Source: Acidobacteriota bacterium (GTDB lineage: Bacteria; Acidobacteriota; Blastocatellia; Pyrinomonadales; Pyrinomonadaceae). Taken from it: 64,000 bases of DNA. This document shows positions 10,342 through 18,894 of the stretch, piece by piece. The position numbers were made by a program, and so were the translations under genes. The stretch spans positions 62,001 through 126,000 of the forward strand of contig JADKEF010000016.1 of the NCBI GenBank assembly GCA_016718135.1, read 5' to 3'. The first letter of the stretch is position 1. Each line of letters starts with the position of its first letter. The notes under the pieces are model-generated. The model was not told the origin of the DNA and ran no database searches. It saw only the letters and a list, made by a program, of their open reading frames with translations.

Positions 10342-12132
10342 CTAGAATCGGACCTGTATTCCGCCACGCAGCATCCGTCTCTGCGAATTCAATCTCAAAC
10401 TGCCTTCCTCTCCAAACAATCCGGATTGAAGGTCAAAGATATTTCTCGCATCAACGACAGCCGTGGCACGTATAGGCAAGCCCAACGTCGGGATATGCTG
10501 CGTCACATACACGCTTAAGCCCGGATCATAAATTGCGAGCCGCCCTTTGAAAGGATCGATGGCGAAAACTGTTGCCTGCGATGATAGGCGATAGATAGTT
10601 CGAACGCTCGTTCCCGTCTTTAGATCGGCGGCGACCTGCGCAAAGAAGGATTGGAAAAAGTCGTTCTCAAAGACACCGTCAGGATCCGTTATCGCCTGCG
10701 AGGAAAGCCGCTGCCCATTGCCATAGGAGTAACCTGCCGAGGTCGTAAATAACCCGTTTAGCCGACGTGTGTAAACGACGCGAATACCGGCGGCACGCCC
10801 CTGTTGGTTGGCAACAATGTCGCCGAATCCGTCATCGCCGAGCGTATCGAAGCCGAACGCATTTATGCCAACGCCCCGGGTCGATGTCGTGTCCAGGAAT
10901 AGATTTGCCTCGACGCTCGAACGGTTGTCGATGATCCGCTCAAAGCCAAATTCGACTCGGCGGCTCTTATTCATTTGCGGTTTACCACCGACCACAAAGA
11001 GGTCATCGATCGCAACCGGCTCGGTAAAAGCAACACTCTGTCCTTCGAGATCGATAGCGTTTGCCCAGGACTTTTCCTGAGTCTGAGCCGCAAATGCCGA
11101 TCGAAATCGCGTCTTGGAATTTAGATCAAACTGGAAACCGAGTCGCGGACTGATCGATGAGTCTTCGCCGGCTCCGACAAATCGCGAATAATCAACGCCG
11201 TAAACGACGATGATGCCTTCGCGGATCTTCCATTCGTCGAGAGCCTGGAAAGAGATCTGCCCTAGGGCTTTTTCGGTGTTGCCGACAGCAACTTGACCAA
11301 GCTTACCCGCTGACGCAGCAAGCCTTAGCTGATGATCGTCGTTCGGACGAAATGCCGTAGAAAGCTCTAATCTCTGCGGAGCGAAGCGGCCCGTGCCTAC
11401 CTGTCCGGCAATCACAAATTCAAGGTCATCGCTACTAGGGATAAGGGTCGCAAAATTCACCCCGGCAAAATTGCCGCGATCGGAACCGGCGAAATATGTC
11501 TCAACTACACTTTGGGCGGGACGCCTCGTCGCTTTCTCGACCGGCTCATCTGTCGTTTCTACAGCCGCTACGGTCGAATCTTTGCCCTCACGATTCTGAT
11601 AGATCGCCCGTTGCATCTGCGCGGCACGAATGCGCCATTTGGAACTGTTGCGGTCGACGCGCTTTTCGGGCAGCGTGTTTCCGTCACCGGCACGCTCCAA
11701 TTTAAAGCCGTACGTAAGTTGAGAAGCCCGGCCGACCTCGACGCCAAAAAGCGTAACAGGATTGAACCCTTGAGCTACCGCGAGCACCGAATATGTACCC
11801 GGGATGATGCGGGCGAGAAAGCTGCCGTCGCGATTAGATGTGACCTGTTTGAGAAGTTTCGACGTACCGTTACGAAAGATCGCGACCGATGCCTCAGCTA
11901 TCGGGCTGCCGCCCTCGTCACGGACGATACCTTTAATGATGCCGACATTGCTGCTCTTTTCGATAGTTATTGTCGCCGGAGCAGCTGCCGCTGAACCAAA
12001 TGAAAGCGCTGTGAAGGAGGTCAGAATAAATCCGACGGTTCCGAGTAAGCGTGTCACTTTGTTCGTAAATCCCATCTTAAACGGCATTACCAGCAATTCG
12101 GGTATTTTGTTCGTAAAAACAAGTCGTGTCAA
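10342..12132 (-). CDS. Carboxypeptidase-regulatory-like domain outer-membrane barrel protein
   Basis: Up to 596 aa; the real start may be an internal ATG at 12087 or 12075, where the signal peptide begins (GFILTSFTALSFGSAAAAP). An N-terminal CarboxypepD_reg/CNA-B-like domain (GIVRDEGGSPIAEASVAIFR to GTYSVLAVAQGF, about residues 67-130) is followed by a long region of alternating beta strands that looks like a TonB-dependent-receptor-type barrel, ending in the outer-membrane signature GGIQVRF with terminal Phe. I do not see a clear plug domain, so it may be a barrel-only relative. Such proteins are abundant in acidobacteria. The ligand is unknown. A 256-base stretch between it and the kinase gene shows no gene. 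Confidence 0.75.
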   Translation of the reverse strand: MTRLVFTNKIPELLVMPFKMGFTNKVTRLLGTVGFILTSFTALSFGSAAAAPATITIEKSSNVGIIKGIVRDEGGSPIAEASVAIFRNGTSKLLKQVTSNRDGSFLARIIPGTYSVLAVAQGFNPVTLFGVEVGRASQLTYGFKLERAGDGNTLPEKRVDRNSSKWRIRAAQMQRAIYQNREGKDSTVAAVETTDEPVEKATRRPAQSVVETYFAGSDRGNFAGVNFATLIPSSDDLEFVIAGQVGTGRFAPQRLELSTAFRPNDDHQLRLAASAGKLGQVAVGNTEKALGQISFQALDEWKIREGIIVVYGVDYSRFVGAGEDSSISPRLGFQFDLNSKTRFRSAFAAQTQEKSWANAIDLEGQSVAFTEPVAIDDLFVVGGKPQMNKSRRVEFGFERIIDNRSSVEANLFLDTTSTRGVGINAFGFDTLGDDGFGDIVANQQGRAAGIRVVYTRRLNGLFTTSAGYSYGNGQRLSSQAITDPDGVFENDFFQSFFAQVAADLKTGTSVRTIYRLSSQATVFAIDPFKGRLAIYDPGLSVYVTQHIPTLGLPIRATAVVDARNIFDLQSGLFGEEGSLRLNSQRRMLRGGIQVRF

Positions 12133-12226
12133 GGCCGTAAAGGTACGTATTGCTGGAAGTAGGATGCAAGTTACTTGACAAAGTTTGCTTGTCGGCTAGA
12201 ATGAAAGTCTGCCGAAAGGTAGAAAC

Positions 12227-12317
12227 GGAGACGTGGCTGAGCGGCTGAAAGCGGCGGTTTGCTAAATCGTTGTAGTCCAAAAGACTACCACAGGTTCGAA
12301 TCCTGTCGTCTCCGCCA
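12227..12317 (+). tRNA. tRNA-Ser (anticodon GCT)
   Basis: The acceptor stem GGAGACG (12227-12233) pairs with CGTCTCC (12307-12313), followed by G and an encoded CCA. The anticodon loop TTGCTAA has GCT at 12261-12263. There is a long variable arm (TGTAGTCCAAAAGACTACC) as expected for class II serine tRNAs, and the T loop GGTTCGAATCC is intact. Confidence 0.95.
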
Positions 12318-12329
12318 TCATTTTAGACG

Positions 12330-12361
12330 AGCTACCAGATCTTTGATCCTGGTAGCTTTTC
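12330..12361 (+). terminator. Rho-independent terminator after tRNA-Ser
   Basis: The stem AGCTACCAG (12330-12338) pairs with CTGGTAGCT (12349-12357), with further pairing of ATC with GAT inside, followed by a T-rich tail (TTTTCTTGTTTT). It ends the tRNA transcript before gltX. Confidence 0.8.
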
Positions 12362-12414
12362 TTGTTTTGCCTCACTTTTGCGTTCTCGCGGCTTTCGGGC
12401 GAAACTAATCTCTT

Positions 12415-13914
12415 ATGTCTGTAAGAGTTAGATTCGCACCCAGCCCGACGGGCTATCTTCATATCGGCTCGGCACGCACCGCGCTTTTTAATTATCTTTA
12501 CGCCCGGCATACTGGCGGCAAGTTCCTGCTTCGGATCGAGGACACCGACCTCGCACGCTCGACCGAAGAATCGACCCGCTCGATCCTCGACGGCCTCGCA
12601 TGGCTTGAACTCAACCACGACGAAGAGATCGTCTTCCAGTCCGACAACGCCGACAAGCATCGCGAAACCGCCCGCAAACTGCTCGCCGAGGGTAAGGCAT
12701 ATCGTGATTTCACTCCAAAGGCGGAGCCAAACGAGGCTAATGTAAAAGACACGATCAAAGACCGCGCACGTGCCAACCAAGGCGAAAAGAACATGCGCGA
12801 CAATCCATTTCGCGATCTTTCGGTCGAAGAAAGCGATGCCCGTGCGGAGGCGGGGGAGCCTTTTGCTATCCGTTTAAAGGTTGCGGAGCACGGTCGCACA
12901 GCGTTTGACGATGCAGTTTACGGAATTCAGGAGAGGAATTACCATGACACCGAAGATCTAGTTTTACTCCGCTCCGACGGCCATCCTCTCTACAATCTCG
13001 CCGTCGTTTGCGACGACATCGAGATGGCGATCACGCACGTCATCCGCGGCCAGGATCATCTGACAAACACACATAAGCAAGTCCTGATCTACGAGGCCCT
13101 CGGCATCACGCCGCCAACATTCGCCCATCTGCCGCTCATCATGGCTCCGAACAAGGGCAAGCTCTCGAAGCGCAAACACGGCGAGGTCGTCTCGATGACG
13201 ACGTACCGCGACGCGGGATTTCTCGCCGCCGCATTCCGCAACTTTCTCGCCCTGCTCGGCTGGTCAGCGAGCGAAGAGCAAGAGATCTATTCGCTCGAGG
13301 AACTCGTCCAAAAATTCTCGCTCGAAGGCATCCATCGCTCAAACGCCGTTTTCAATTTTACCGAAAACGACCCGCGCAAATGGACCGACGACAAGGCCCA
13401 GTGGATGAACGCCGAATACATCCGCACAATGCCGGTCGAGGATCTGCTGCGATTCGTAAAACCAGAATTAAAAGCGGCAAAACTGTGGCGCGACGAATAC
13501 GAAGACGACGATAGGGAATGGTTCGAAAAAACGATCAACCTCATCCGTCAACGCTTCTTCACGCTGAAAGATTTCTCAAAACAAGGCCGCGCATATTTCA
13601 GCGAAGACTACGACTTCGACCCGGCCGCGATCGAAAAGAACCTGTCGAAGTTCCCCGATCTCAAAACGTGGCTCCCGGAATTAGCCGATCGTTTTGAGGC
13701 GGAGTTTGCCGACAAACCGTACGACGAAGAGAACATCGAGATAGTCGTCAAAGCTTTCACCGAGGAAAAGGACACAAAACTCGGCGTAATCATGAACGGT
13801 GCAAGAACGTTACTCACGGGCGTAGCCGTCGGCCCATCGATGCTGTCGGTATTTGAGATCATCGGCCTGGACCGCACGATAATGCGACTAAGGAGTCAGG
13901 TTGCGTGGACATAG
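12415..13914 (+). CDS. gltX: Glutamate--tRNA ligase
   Basis: 499 aa class I aminoacyl-tRNA synthetase that charges tRNA-Glu with glutamate in the cytoplasm. The N-terminus VRFAPSPTGYLHIGSARTA carries the HIGH-type motif (HIGS) and LLRIEDTD; the KMSKS-type loop is KLSKRKHGE at about residue 247. The anticodon-binding helical domain follows and the length is normal. The last residues (GVAVGPSMLSVFEIIGLDR) match a second, decayed copy of the same sequence 1.2 kb downstream (15131-15235), on the other side of the S58 peptidase gene. It is the first gene after tRNA-Ser and its terminator. Confidence 0.97.
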   Translation: MSVRVRFAPSPTGYLHIGSARTALFNYLYARHTGGKFLLRIEDTDLARSTEESTRSILDGLAWLELNHDEEIVFQSDNADKHRETARKLLAEGKAYRDFTPKAEPNEANVKDTIKDRARANQGEKNMRDNPFRDLSVEESDARAEAGEPFAIRLKVAEHGRTAFDDAVYGIQERNYHDTEDLVLLRSDGHPLYNLAVVCDDIEMAITHVIRGQDHLTNTHKQVLIYEALGITPPTFAHLPLIMAPNKGKLSKRKHGEVVSMTTYRDAGFLAAAFRNFLALLGWSASEEQEIYSLEELVQKFSLEGIHRSNAVFNFTENDPRKWTDDKAQWMNAEYIRTMPVEDLLRFVKPELKAAKLWRDEYEDDDREWFEKTINLIRQRFFTLKDFSKQGRAYFSEDYDFDPAAIEKNLSKFPDLKTWLPELADRFEAEFADKPYDEENIEIVVKAFTEEKDTKLGVIMNGARTLLTGVAVGPSMLSVFEIIGLDRTIMRLRSQVAWT

Positions 13915-13963
13915 ATCGTGGAAAGCCACCAGAAGTTTGCTGGACTAAAGAGCTTGAATTCGC

Positions 13964-15127
13964 ATGAAGAATATTCTGATCATAGCCGCCTTTCTTTTTC
14001 TGAATCTATCGTTGTTCGGCCAAACGCCTCGAGCCAGAGACATAGGTATTCCGTTTGAGGGAGATACCGGGAAATTCAACGCAATAACCGACGTCGCAGG
14101 CGTTGAGGTTGGATACAGCACTCTGATCTCCGGGCAAGGTAAGAATATCCGGGGTCAAGGCCCTGTCAGAACGGGCGTCACAGCTATTTTGCCAAGAGGT
14201 AGAAACAATAATCCTGTCTACGGCAATTGGTATTCATTGAATGGCAATGGTGAAATGACCGGCACGACCTGGATCACCGAATCCGGATTTTTAGAAGGGC
14301 CGGTAATGATCACCAATACGAACAGCGTCGGTGTCGTAAGGGACGCGGTCTTGAAGTGGTTTGTAAAGACCGGTTGGTACAAGGAAGATTTCTGGTACAC
14401 CTATCCAGTAGTTGCAGAAACATACGACGGTTTTCTGAACGACATTTATGGGTTTCATGTAAAGGAGAGCAATGCGTTCGAAGCTTTGGACACGGCCAAA
14501 ACCGGAACGATAGCGGAAGGTAATGTCGGCGGCGGAACGGGCATGATGTGTTTGGGCTTTAAGGGCGGAACCGGCACGTCATCGCGCCTAGTCAAGATCA
14601 AAGACACAACATACACTCTCGGTGTACTGGTTCAATCAAATTTTGGATCGAAAAAGAACTTTTCAATTGCAGGCGTACCCGTCGGTCAGGAACTGAAGGA
14701 CGTAATGAACTATGAATTCAAGGCGCCGCCCTCTTACAATCCCGGAGATGGTTCGATCATCGTAGTTGTAGCCACCGACGCACCGCTTTTGCCTCATCAA
14801 CTAAAACGCATCGCCGCGAGAGTCGCCATCGGAGTGGGCAAGGTAGGCGGACGCGGCGAGAATGGTTCAGGCGACATATTTCTAGCTTTTTCAACAGCGA
14901 ATCCAACAGCGTTTAGTCGGGAAGCTACGACCAAAGTCGATCAGCTCTCAAACGATATGATCGATCCGCTCTTCAATGCGACCGTTCAGGCGGTCGAAGA
15001 ATCTATAATTAACGCTATGGTGGCTGCCGACACGATGGAGGGAATCAACGGAAACAAGGCCTACCGGCTGCCGCATAAATTAGTTATCGACGTATTGAAG
15101 AAATATAACAGGATAAAATCTGACTGA
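13964..15127 (+). CDS. P1 (S58/DmpA) family peptidase, exported
   Basis: 387 aa with a signal peptide (MKNILIIAAFLFLNLSLFG). The mature protein begins RARDIGIPFEGDTGKFNAI and contains the family marks ITDVAGVEVGYSTL, GNVGGGTGM and the autoprocessing site NGSGDIFLAFS, where the precursor is cut before the nucleophile Ser (about residue 302). DmpA-type enzymes are N-terminal nucleophile aminopeptidases acting on D- or L-amino acid amides and peptides. The gene lies between gltX and a decayed duplicate of the gltX 3' end, which suggests that it was brought in by a recombination event. Confidence 0.9.
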   Translation: MKNILIIAAFLFLNLSLFGQTPRARDIGIPFEGDTGKFNAITDVAGVEVGYSTLISGQGKNIRGQGPVRTGVTAILPRGRNNNPVYGNWYSLNGNGEMTGTTWITESGFLEGPVMITNTNSVGVVRDAVLKWFVKTGWYKEDFWYTYPVVAETYDGFLNDIYGFHVKESNAFEALDTAKTGTIAEGNVGGGTGMMCLGFKGGTGTSSRLVKIKDTTYTLGVLVQSNFGSKKNFSIAGVPVGQELKDVMNYEFKAPPSYNPGDGSIIVVVATDAPLLPHQLKRIAARVAIGVGKVGGRGENGSGDIFLAFSTANPTAFSREATTKVDQLSNDMIDPLFNATVQAVEESIINAMVAADTMEGINGNKAYRLPHKLVIDVLKKYNRIKSD

Positions 15128-15130
15128 ACT

Positions 15131-15235
15131 TAGATTGCTCAACGGTGTCTCGGTCGGCCCGTCAATTTCTCGGTATTCGAGGTCATCGGCCTTGAAAAGG
15201 ACGCTTCTGCGTTTTCGTAGCCGCTGGGCATAGGA
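15131..15235 (+). pseudogene. Decayed copy of the gltX 3' end
   Basis: This stretch reads GVSVGPS, then after a one-base slip SVFEVIGLEK, matching the gltX C-terminus GVAVGPSMLSVFEIIGLDR. Base identity is high through GGTCATCGGCCTTGA-like sequence. A further match to the final Leu/Arg-rich residues follows before sequence similarity is lost. No function is expected; it marks an old duplication or insertion boundary. Confidence 0.75.
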
Positions 15236-15314
15236 AGGTTGATATTTGTATTCTCTGCGACATACTTTATGTTGGGAGAGCGATATCATCACTGATGTCG
15301 AACACATAATAATT

Positions 15315-15731
15315 ATGAAAGGATTTAAATCAAACATAGAGAAGGACACACTTAAGAACAAAAACTTCCGCAAGGTTGTTTACACCGGACAGCATCTGCA
15401 GCTCGTCCTGATGAGCCTCAAACCGAAAGAGGAGATCGGTGCCGAAGTACATGCTGAGAATGATCAGTTTTTGCGCTTTGAGGGCGGCAAGGGTCGCGTG
15501 ATCATCGACAAAACGACCTACAACGTCAAAGACGGTGACGCCGTGATCGTGCCTGCGGGTGCCAAGCACAATGTGATCAATGTATCGGCGAGCGAAGACC
15601 TCAAACTCTACACGATCTACGCTCCGCCGCATCACAAGGATCAGATCGTTCGCAAGACAAAGGAATCGGCCGAGGCGAACGACGAGGAGTTTGACGGTAA
15701 GACCACCGAGAAGCCGAAGAAAAAGAAATAG
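15315..15731 (+). CDS. Cupin domain protein
   Basis: 138 aa from the ATG at 15315; longer upstream starts add sequence unlike the family. A single cupin barrel spans about residues 25-115: the first motif region EEIGAEVHAENDQFLRFEGG has the His and Glu of the metal site, and the second motif VPAGAKHNVINVS has the later His. A Lys/Glu-rich tail closes the protein (EKPKKKK). Similar stand-alone cupins of this size are common; the metal and substrate are not evident. It precedes the CHAT peptidase gene by 54 bases on the same strand. Confidence 0.88.
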   Translation: MKGFKSNIEKDTLKNKNFRKVVYTGQHLQLVLMSLKPKEEIGAEVHAENDQFLRFEGGKGRVIIDKTTYNVKDGDAVIVPAGAKHNVINVSASEDLKLYTIYAPPHHKDQIVRKTKESAEANDEEFDGKTTEKPKKKK

Positions 15732-15785
15732 CGAAGCTTGCAGGTTTTTGCTCTATTAGCGTTCATAATAGTGCAGAACCTGTTT

Positions 15786-18146
15786 ATGAGACATCGCGTC
15801 AAATTTTGGCCGTACGCTGCCACCGTGATATTTATCACGGCCACGTGTGCGGCCATTTTTGCGCAACCAAGCCCGCCGCCGCTCTCGCAGGAATTTCTAA
15901 AACGCCGTGAGGCGGGTTCGGCGTTTCAACTTGGTCGGATCCATCTCAGGCAAGGAAAGCCTGATTCGCTTCGACTGGCGATCGAAAATTTTGAAAATGC
16001 GGCAAGGCTGTATGGCCAACTCGGCGATCAAGCGAATGTCGGTTGTTCGCTGCTTGGTATCGGGGCCGTTCAGGCATTAGATGGCAAGAATGCATTGGCG
16101 GCACAGTCTTACGGCCAAGCCGTCGGGTTGTTTCGCTCGCTGAAAGACGGCGATGTGGATGAGAATGCGTTGTCCAAGCTCGGCTTTCTCTACGATGAAC
16201 TGGTCGATAAACGTTTTCCTTTCAGATTCGACCAACTCTCCATCCAACCGCCAAAACGCGGCTACGATCAGAACGGCGACCGCGTCGATACCCGATTTTC
16301 GCGTGGGTCGGAACGGTATTACGTCCAATTCTTTAATCAGCCATTCACGGTCTATTACCGCGAGGAACCTGAATCTATCTTCGACGATCCGCGAATGGCG
16401 GGGTCGAGCGACCAGCCAAAGCCTGTCTCTTTTTACCGTGATGTTCTGTCGATTTGGAAGCTCAACGGAGTCGAGAGTATCGAGGTCGCGACGCGGCTCA
16501 ATCTGATGGAGGCATGGGCTGATGAGAATCCGTCGGTCGCCGTATTCTTTGGAAAACAAGCTATAAATCAATATCAACAGATCAGGAAGCTTCTGCGTTC
16601 GACGAAGCCGTACGACCCGCGGCTCTATGTAAATCGCCTGACAGACAAATATCGTTTCCTCGCCGATCTGCTGATCTCGCTCGGCCGCCTGACCGAGGCC
16701 GACGAAGTTTTGCAGATGCTCAAGGAAGAAGAGTTCTCCGAATTCGTCCGGCGCGACGCCGCTGAGATAGAGCGTTTGAAACGAACCGCTCGCCTCACGC
16801 CAAAAGAACGCCAACTCGTCGACCGCTATCTCGCGCTCGCCGATAAAGCCGCCGGCATCGGCGAACAATATCGCCAGCTCGACGGCAAAAAGCAGGACGG
16901 ACAACCGCTCTCTGATGCGGATGAAAAGCGTCGCATACAACTCGCCGCCCAAACAGCGGACATTAACGCCGCGTTCAAACTTTTCTTAGAAAAAGAACTC
17001 GTCAACGAGATCGGCACCGAGAACGCCAAGACACTCGCTGCCGACCGCACTTTGCAAGACCGCGTTCGCGAACTCGGCCCCGGAACAGTCTCGCTCTACA
17101 CTGTCATCACCGAGAACCGCTACCGCGTCGTAATGACCACGCCGACCGTTCAGATCGATGCGAAGACAGAGATCAACGCGGCTGTTCTGAACAAGAAGAT
17201 ATTCGCTTTCCGCAACGCGTTACTCGATACAAAGGTCGACCCGCGGCCACTTGGAAAGCAGCTGTACGACATTCTAGTCAAGCCAATTGAAAAAGATCTC
17301 GCAGCCGCCGGAGCCAAAACTCTCATCTGGTCGCTCGATGGCACGCTCCGCTACATCCCGATCGCCGCACTCTCGCCCGATGGCAAGACGTACCTCGTCG
17401 AACACTATCAAAACGTCACTGTTACTCCGAGAACACGCGACCGCCTGACAACGCGAAACGCCGACTGGAAAGCACTCGGCATGGGCCTCTCCGAAGAGCA
17501 AAATGTCACTTATCCCGATCAGCCGGGCCAGAAAGTAAAGGTTGATGCTCTGCCGGGAACGAAACAAGAACTCATCTCGATCGTCCGCGACGAGAGCGAC
17601 CCGACCGAAACCGGCATTCTCGAAGGCAAACGTTTTCTCGACGCCAATTTCACGATGCAGAATCTGACCGATTCGCTTCAAAAAACGAACGCCGACGGCA
17701 AGCGACGATTTACTGTCGTCCATCTAGCCAGCCATTTTCGCCTCGGCAGTAATTGGTCAACGTCGTTTCTGTTCTTAGGTAATGGCAAGCTGCTCTCACT
17801 CGAAGAACTTAGTGGCTCTTCACAGATCGATTTCAGCGATGTCGAACTCGTCACTCTCTCCGCGTGCAACACCGCCCTCGCCACCGCCAGCAACGGCATC
17901 GAGGTCGATTCGCTCGCCGAGGCGATCCAGGCAAAAAGCGGCAAGGCCGTGCTCGCAACGCTCTGGGCAGTCTATGACGAGAGCACAGCAGCTCTGATGA
18001 GCAGTTTCTATCGAACCAAAAAAGACGGGTCGCAAATAACCAAGGCAGAGGCACTACAACGTGCTCAGATAAAGATGCTCGAGGGCAAGACGTTCGCCCA
18101 TCCTTACTACTGGTCAGGCTTCACGTTGATCGGCAACTGGCGTTAG
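15786..18146 (+). CDS. Exported CHAT domain (caspase-like) peptidase
   Basis: 786 aa from the ATG at 15786, which gives a signal peptide (FWPYAATVIFITATCAAIFAQ); a TTG at 15738 in the same frame is less likely. An N-terminal helical TPR-like region follows (LGRIHLRQGKPDSLRLAIEN, about residues 45-130), then a coiled, charged linker, and a C-terminal CHAT domain. The catalytic dyad is visible as His in VHLASHFR (about residue 650) and Cys in LSACNTAL (about 693), with the supporting ATLWAVYDESTAALM. CHAT peptidases are caspase-fold proteases usually controlled by the linked repeat domain. The stop overlaps that of the convergent Lrp-type gene. Confidence 0.9.
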   Translation: MRHRVKFWPYAATVIFITATCAAIFAQPSPPPLSQEFLKRREAGSAFQLGRIHLRQGKPDSLRLAIENFENAARLYGQLGDQANVGCSLLGIGAVQALDGKNALAAQSYGQAVGLFRSLKDGDVDENALSKLGFLYDELVDKRFPFRFDQLSIQPPKRGYDQNGDRVDTRFSRGSERYYVQFFNQPFTVYYREEPESIFDDPRMAGSSDQPKPVSFYRDVLSIWKLNGVESIEVATRLNLMEAWADENPSVAVFFGKQAINQYQQIRKLLRSTKPYDPRLYVNRLTDKYRFLADLLISLGRLTEADEVLQMLKEEEFSEFVRRDAAEIERLKRTARLTPKERQLVDRYLALADKAAGIGEQYRQLDGKKQDGQPLSDADEKRRIQLAAQTADINAAFKLFLEKELVNEIGTENAKTLAADRTLQDRVRELGPGTVSLYTVITENRYRVVMTTPTVQIDAKTEINAAVLNKKIFAFRNALLDTKVDPRPLGKQLYDILVKPIEKDLAAAGAKTLIWSLDGTLRYIPIAALSPDGKTYLVEHYQNVTVTPRTRDRLTTRNADWKALGMGLSEEQNVTYPDQPGQKVKVDALPGTKQELISIVRDESDPTETGILEGKRFLDANFTMQNLTDSLQKTNADGKRRFTVVHLASHFRLGSNWSTSFLFLGNGKLLSLEELSGSSQIDFSDVELVTLSACNTALATASNGIEVDSLAEAIQAKSGKAVLATLWAVYDESTAALMSSFYRTKKDGSQITKAEALQRAQIKMLEGKTFAHPYYWSGFTLIGNWR

Positions 18147-18577
18147 ACCTCGATCACGCGGCGTTTTACCGGTGATGACAGAACGATCGTCGTCGTTGTG
18201 ATGCCATACGGTACCAGTCGGTCGATCACTTCCTGTAGATGCTCGACCGAGGCGACGGCGACCTTCATAATAAATGAATCGCCGCCGGTTCCGCGGTGGC
18301 ATTCCAGAACTTCGTTCGAACTCTGCGCTACCTCAATGATATGGCTGTAATCGACTCCAGTTATGCTCATTCGAACAAAAGCCGTGATCGGCAGGCCAAC
18401 TTTTGCCGTGTCGATCTCGGCACGATATCCAATTATGATCGCCGCGTCCTCGAGCTTTCGTACGCGCTCGATAACGGCTGGGGTTGTGAGCCCAACCCGA
18501 CGACCGAGTTCGGCGTAGCTGGTGCGGGCATCTTCTTGTAGTTCTCTCAGTATCTTTCTATCTATTTCGTCGATCAT
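18143..18577 (-). CDS. Lrp/AsnC family transcriptional regulator
   Basis: 144 aa, normal length. The N-terminal winged helix (DRKILRELQEDARTSYAELGRRVGLTTPAVIERVRKLE) is followed by the RAM ligand-binding domain, starting IIGYRAEIDTAKVGLP and with the glycine motif GTGGDSFIMKV. Family members sense amino acids and control their metabolism. It is transcribed away from phhA, hppD and hmgA, and I infer that it may regulate phenylalanine/tyrosine breakdown. The intergenic region holds palindromic repeats that may be regulatory or merely REP-type. Confidence 0.9.
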   Translation of the reverse strand: MIDEIDRKILRELQEDARTSYAELGRRVGLTTPAVIERVRKLEDAAIIIGYRAEIDTAKVGLPITAFVRMSITGVDYSHIIEVAQSSNEVLECHRGTGGDSFIMKVAVASVEHLQEVIDRLVPYGITTTTIVLSSPVKRRVIEV

Positions 18578-18592
18578 AACGCTAGGAACGCA

Positions 18593-18705
18593 GGCGCCGT
18601 CGCCTGTAGTTTTTCAGTAACATTCAAGATTGAGAACACCGAAAACAGTCACGCCGGAGGAACCGGCGTTTGCAGCCGAGGGCGGCCGCGTTCCCGGCAA
18701 AACGT
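18593..18705. repeat. Palindromic REP-like cluster upstream of phhA
   Basis: Two hairpins lie close together: CAGGCG/CGCCTG just after GCTAGGAACG, and ACGCCGG/CCGGCGT around 18652-18671. The outer ends GGAACGCAGG and GCCGCGTTCC are partly complementary. The start of the element (CTAGGAACGCAG) recurs in reverse orientation at about 21010-21020 upstream of vapB. This looks like a dispersed repeat family rather than an operator. Confidence 0.5.
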
Positions 18706-18894
18706 ATTTCTGTTCCGATCAACAACGTATTCTAAAGTATCTTTGGCAAATAAACTAATAATCTAAAGCAGTTCTAAGGTATTTTCGAATGAATGCCATT
18801 CAACAGATTTGTATTATCCATTAGAATATTTAATTCGAAGATAACAAAGCCTATCCTTCCGGGCATCGAACGTATGACAGGAGCTGCCGCAATA

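Noticed and set aside
12262..12780. Minus-strand open frame over tRNA-Ser and gltX
   Set aside because: Covers a tRNA and the conserved HIGH-motif region of gltX on the other strand.
16077..16952. 291-codon minus-strand open frame
   Set aside because: Antisense to the CHAT peptidase gene; composition follows the codon pattern of the sense gene.
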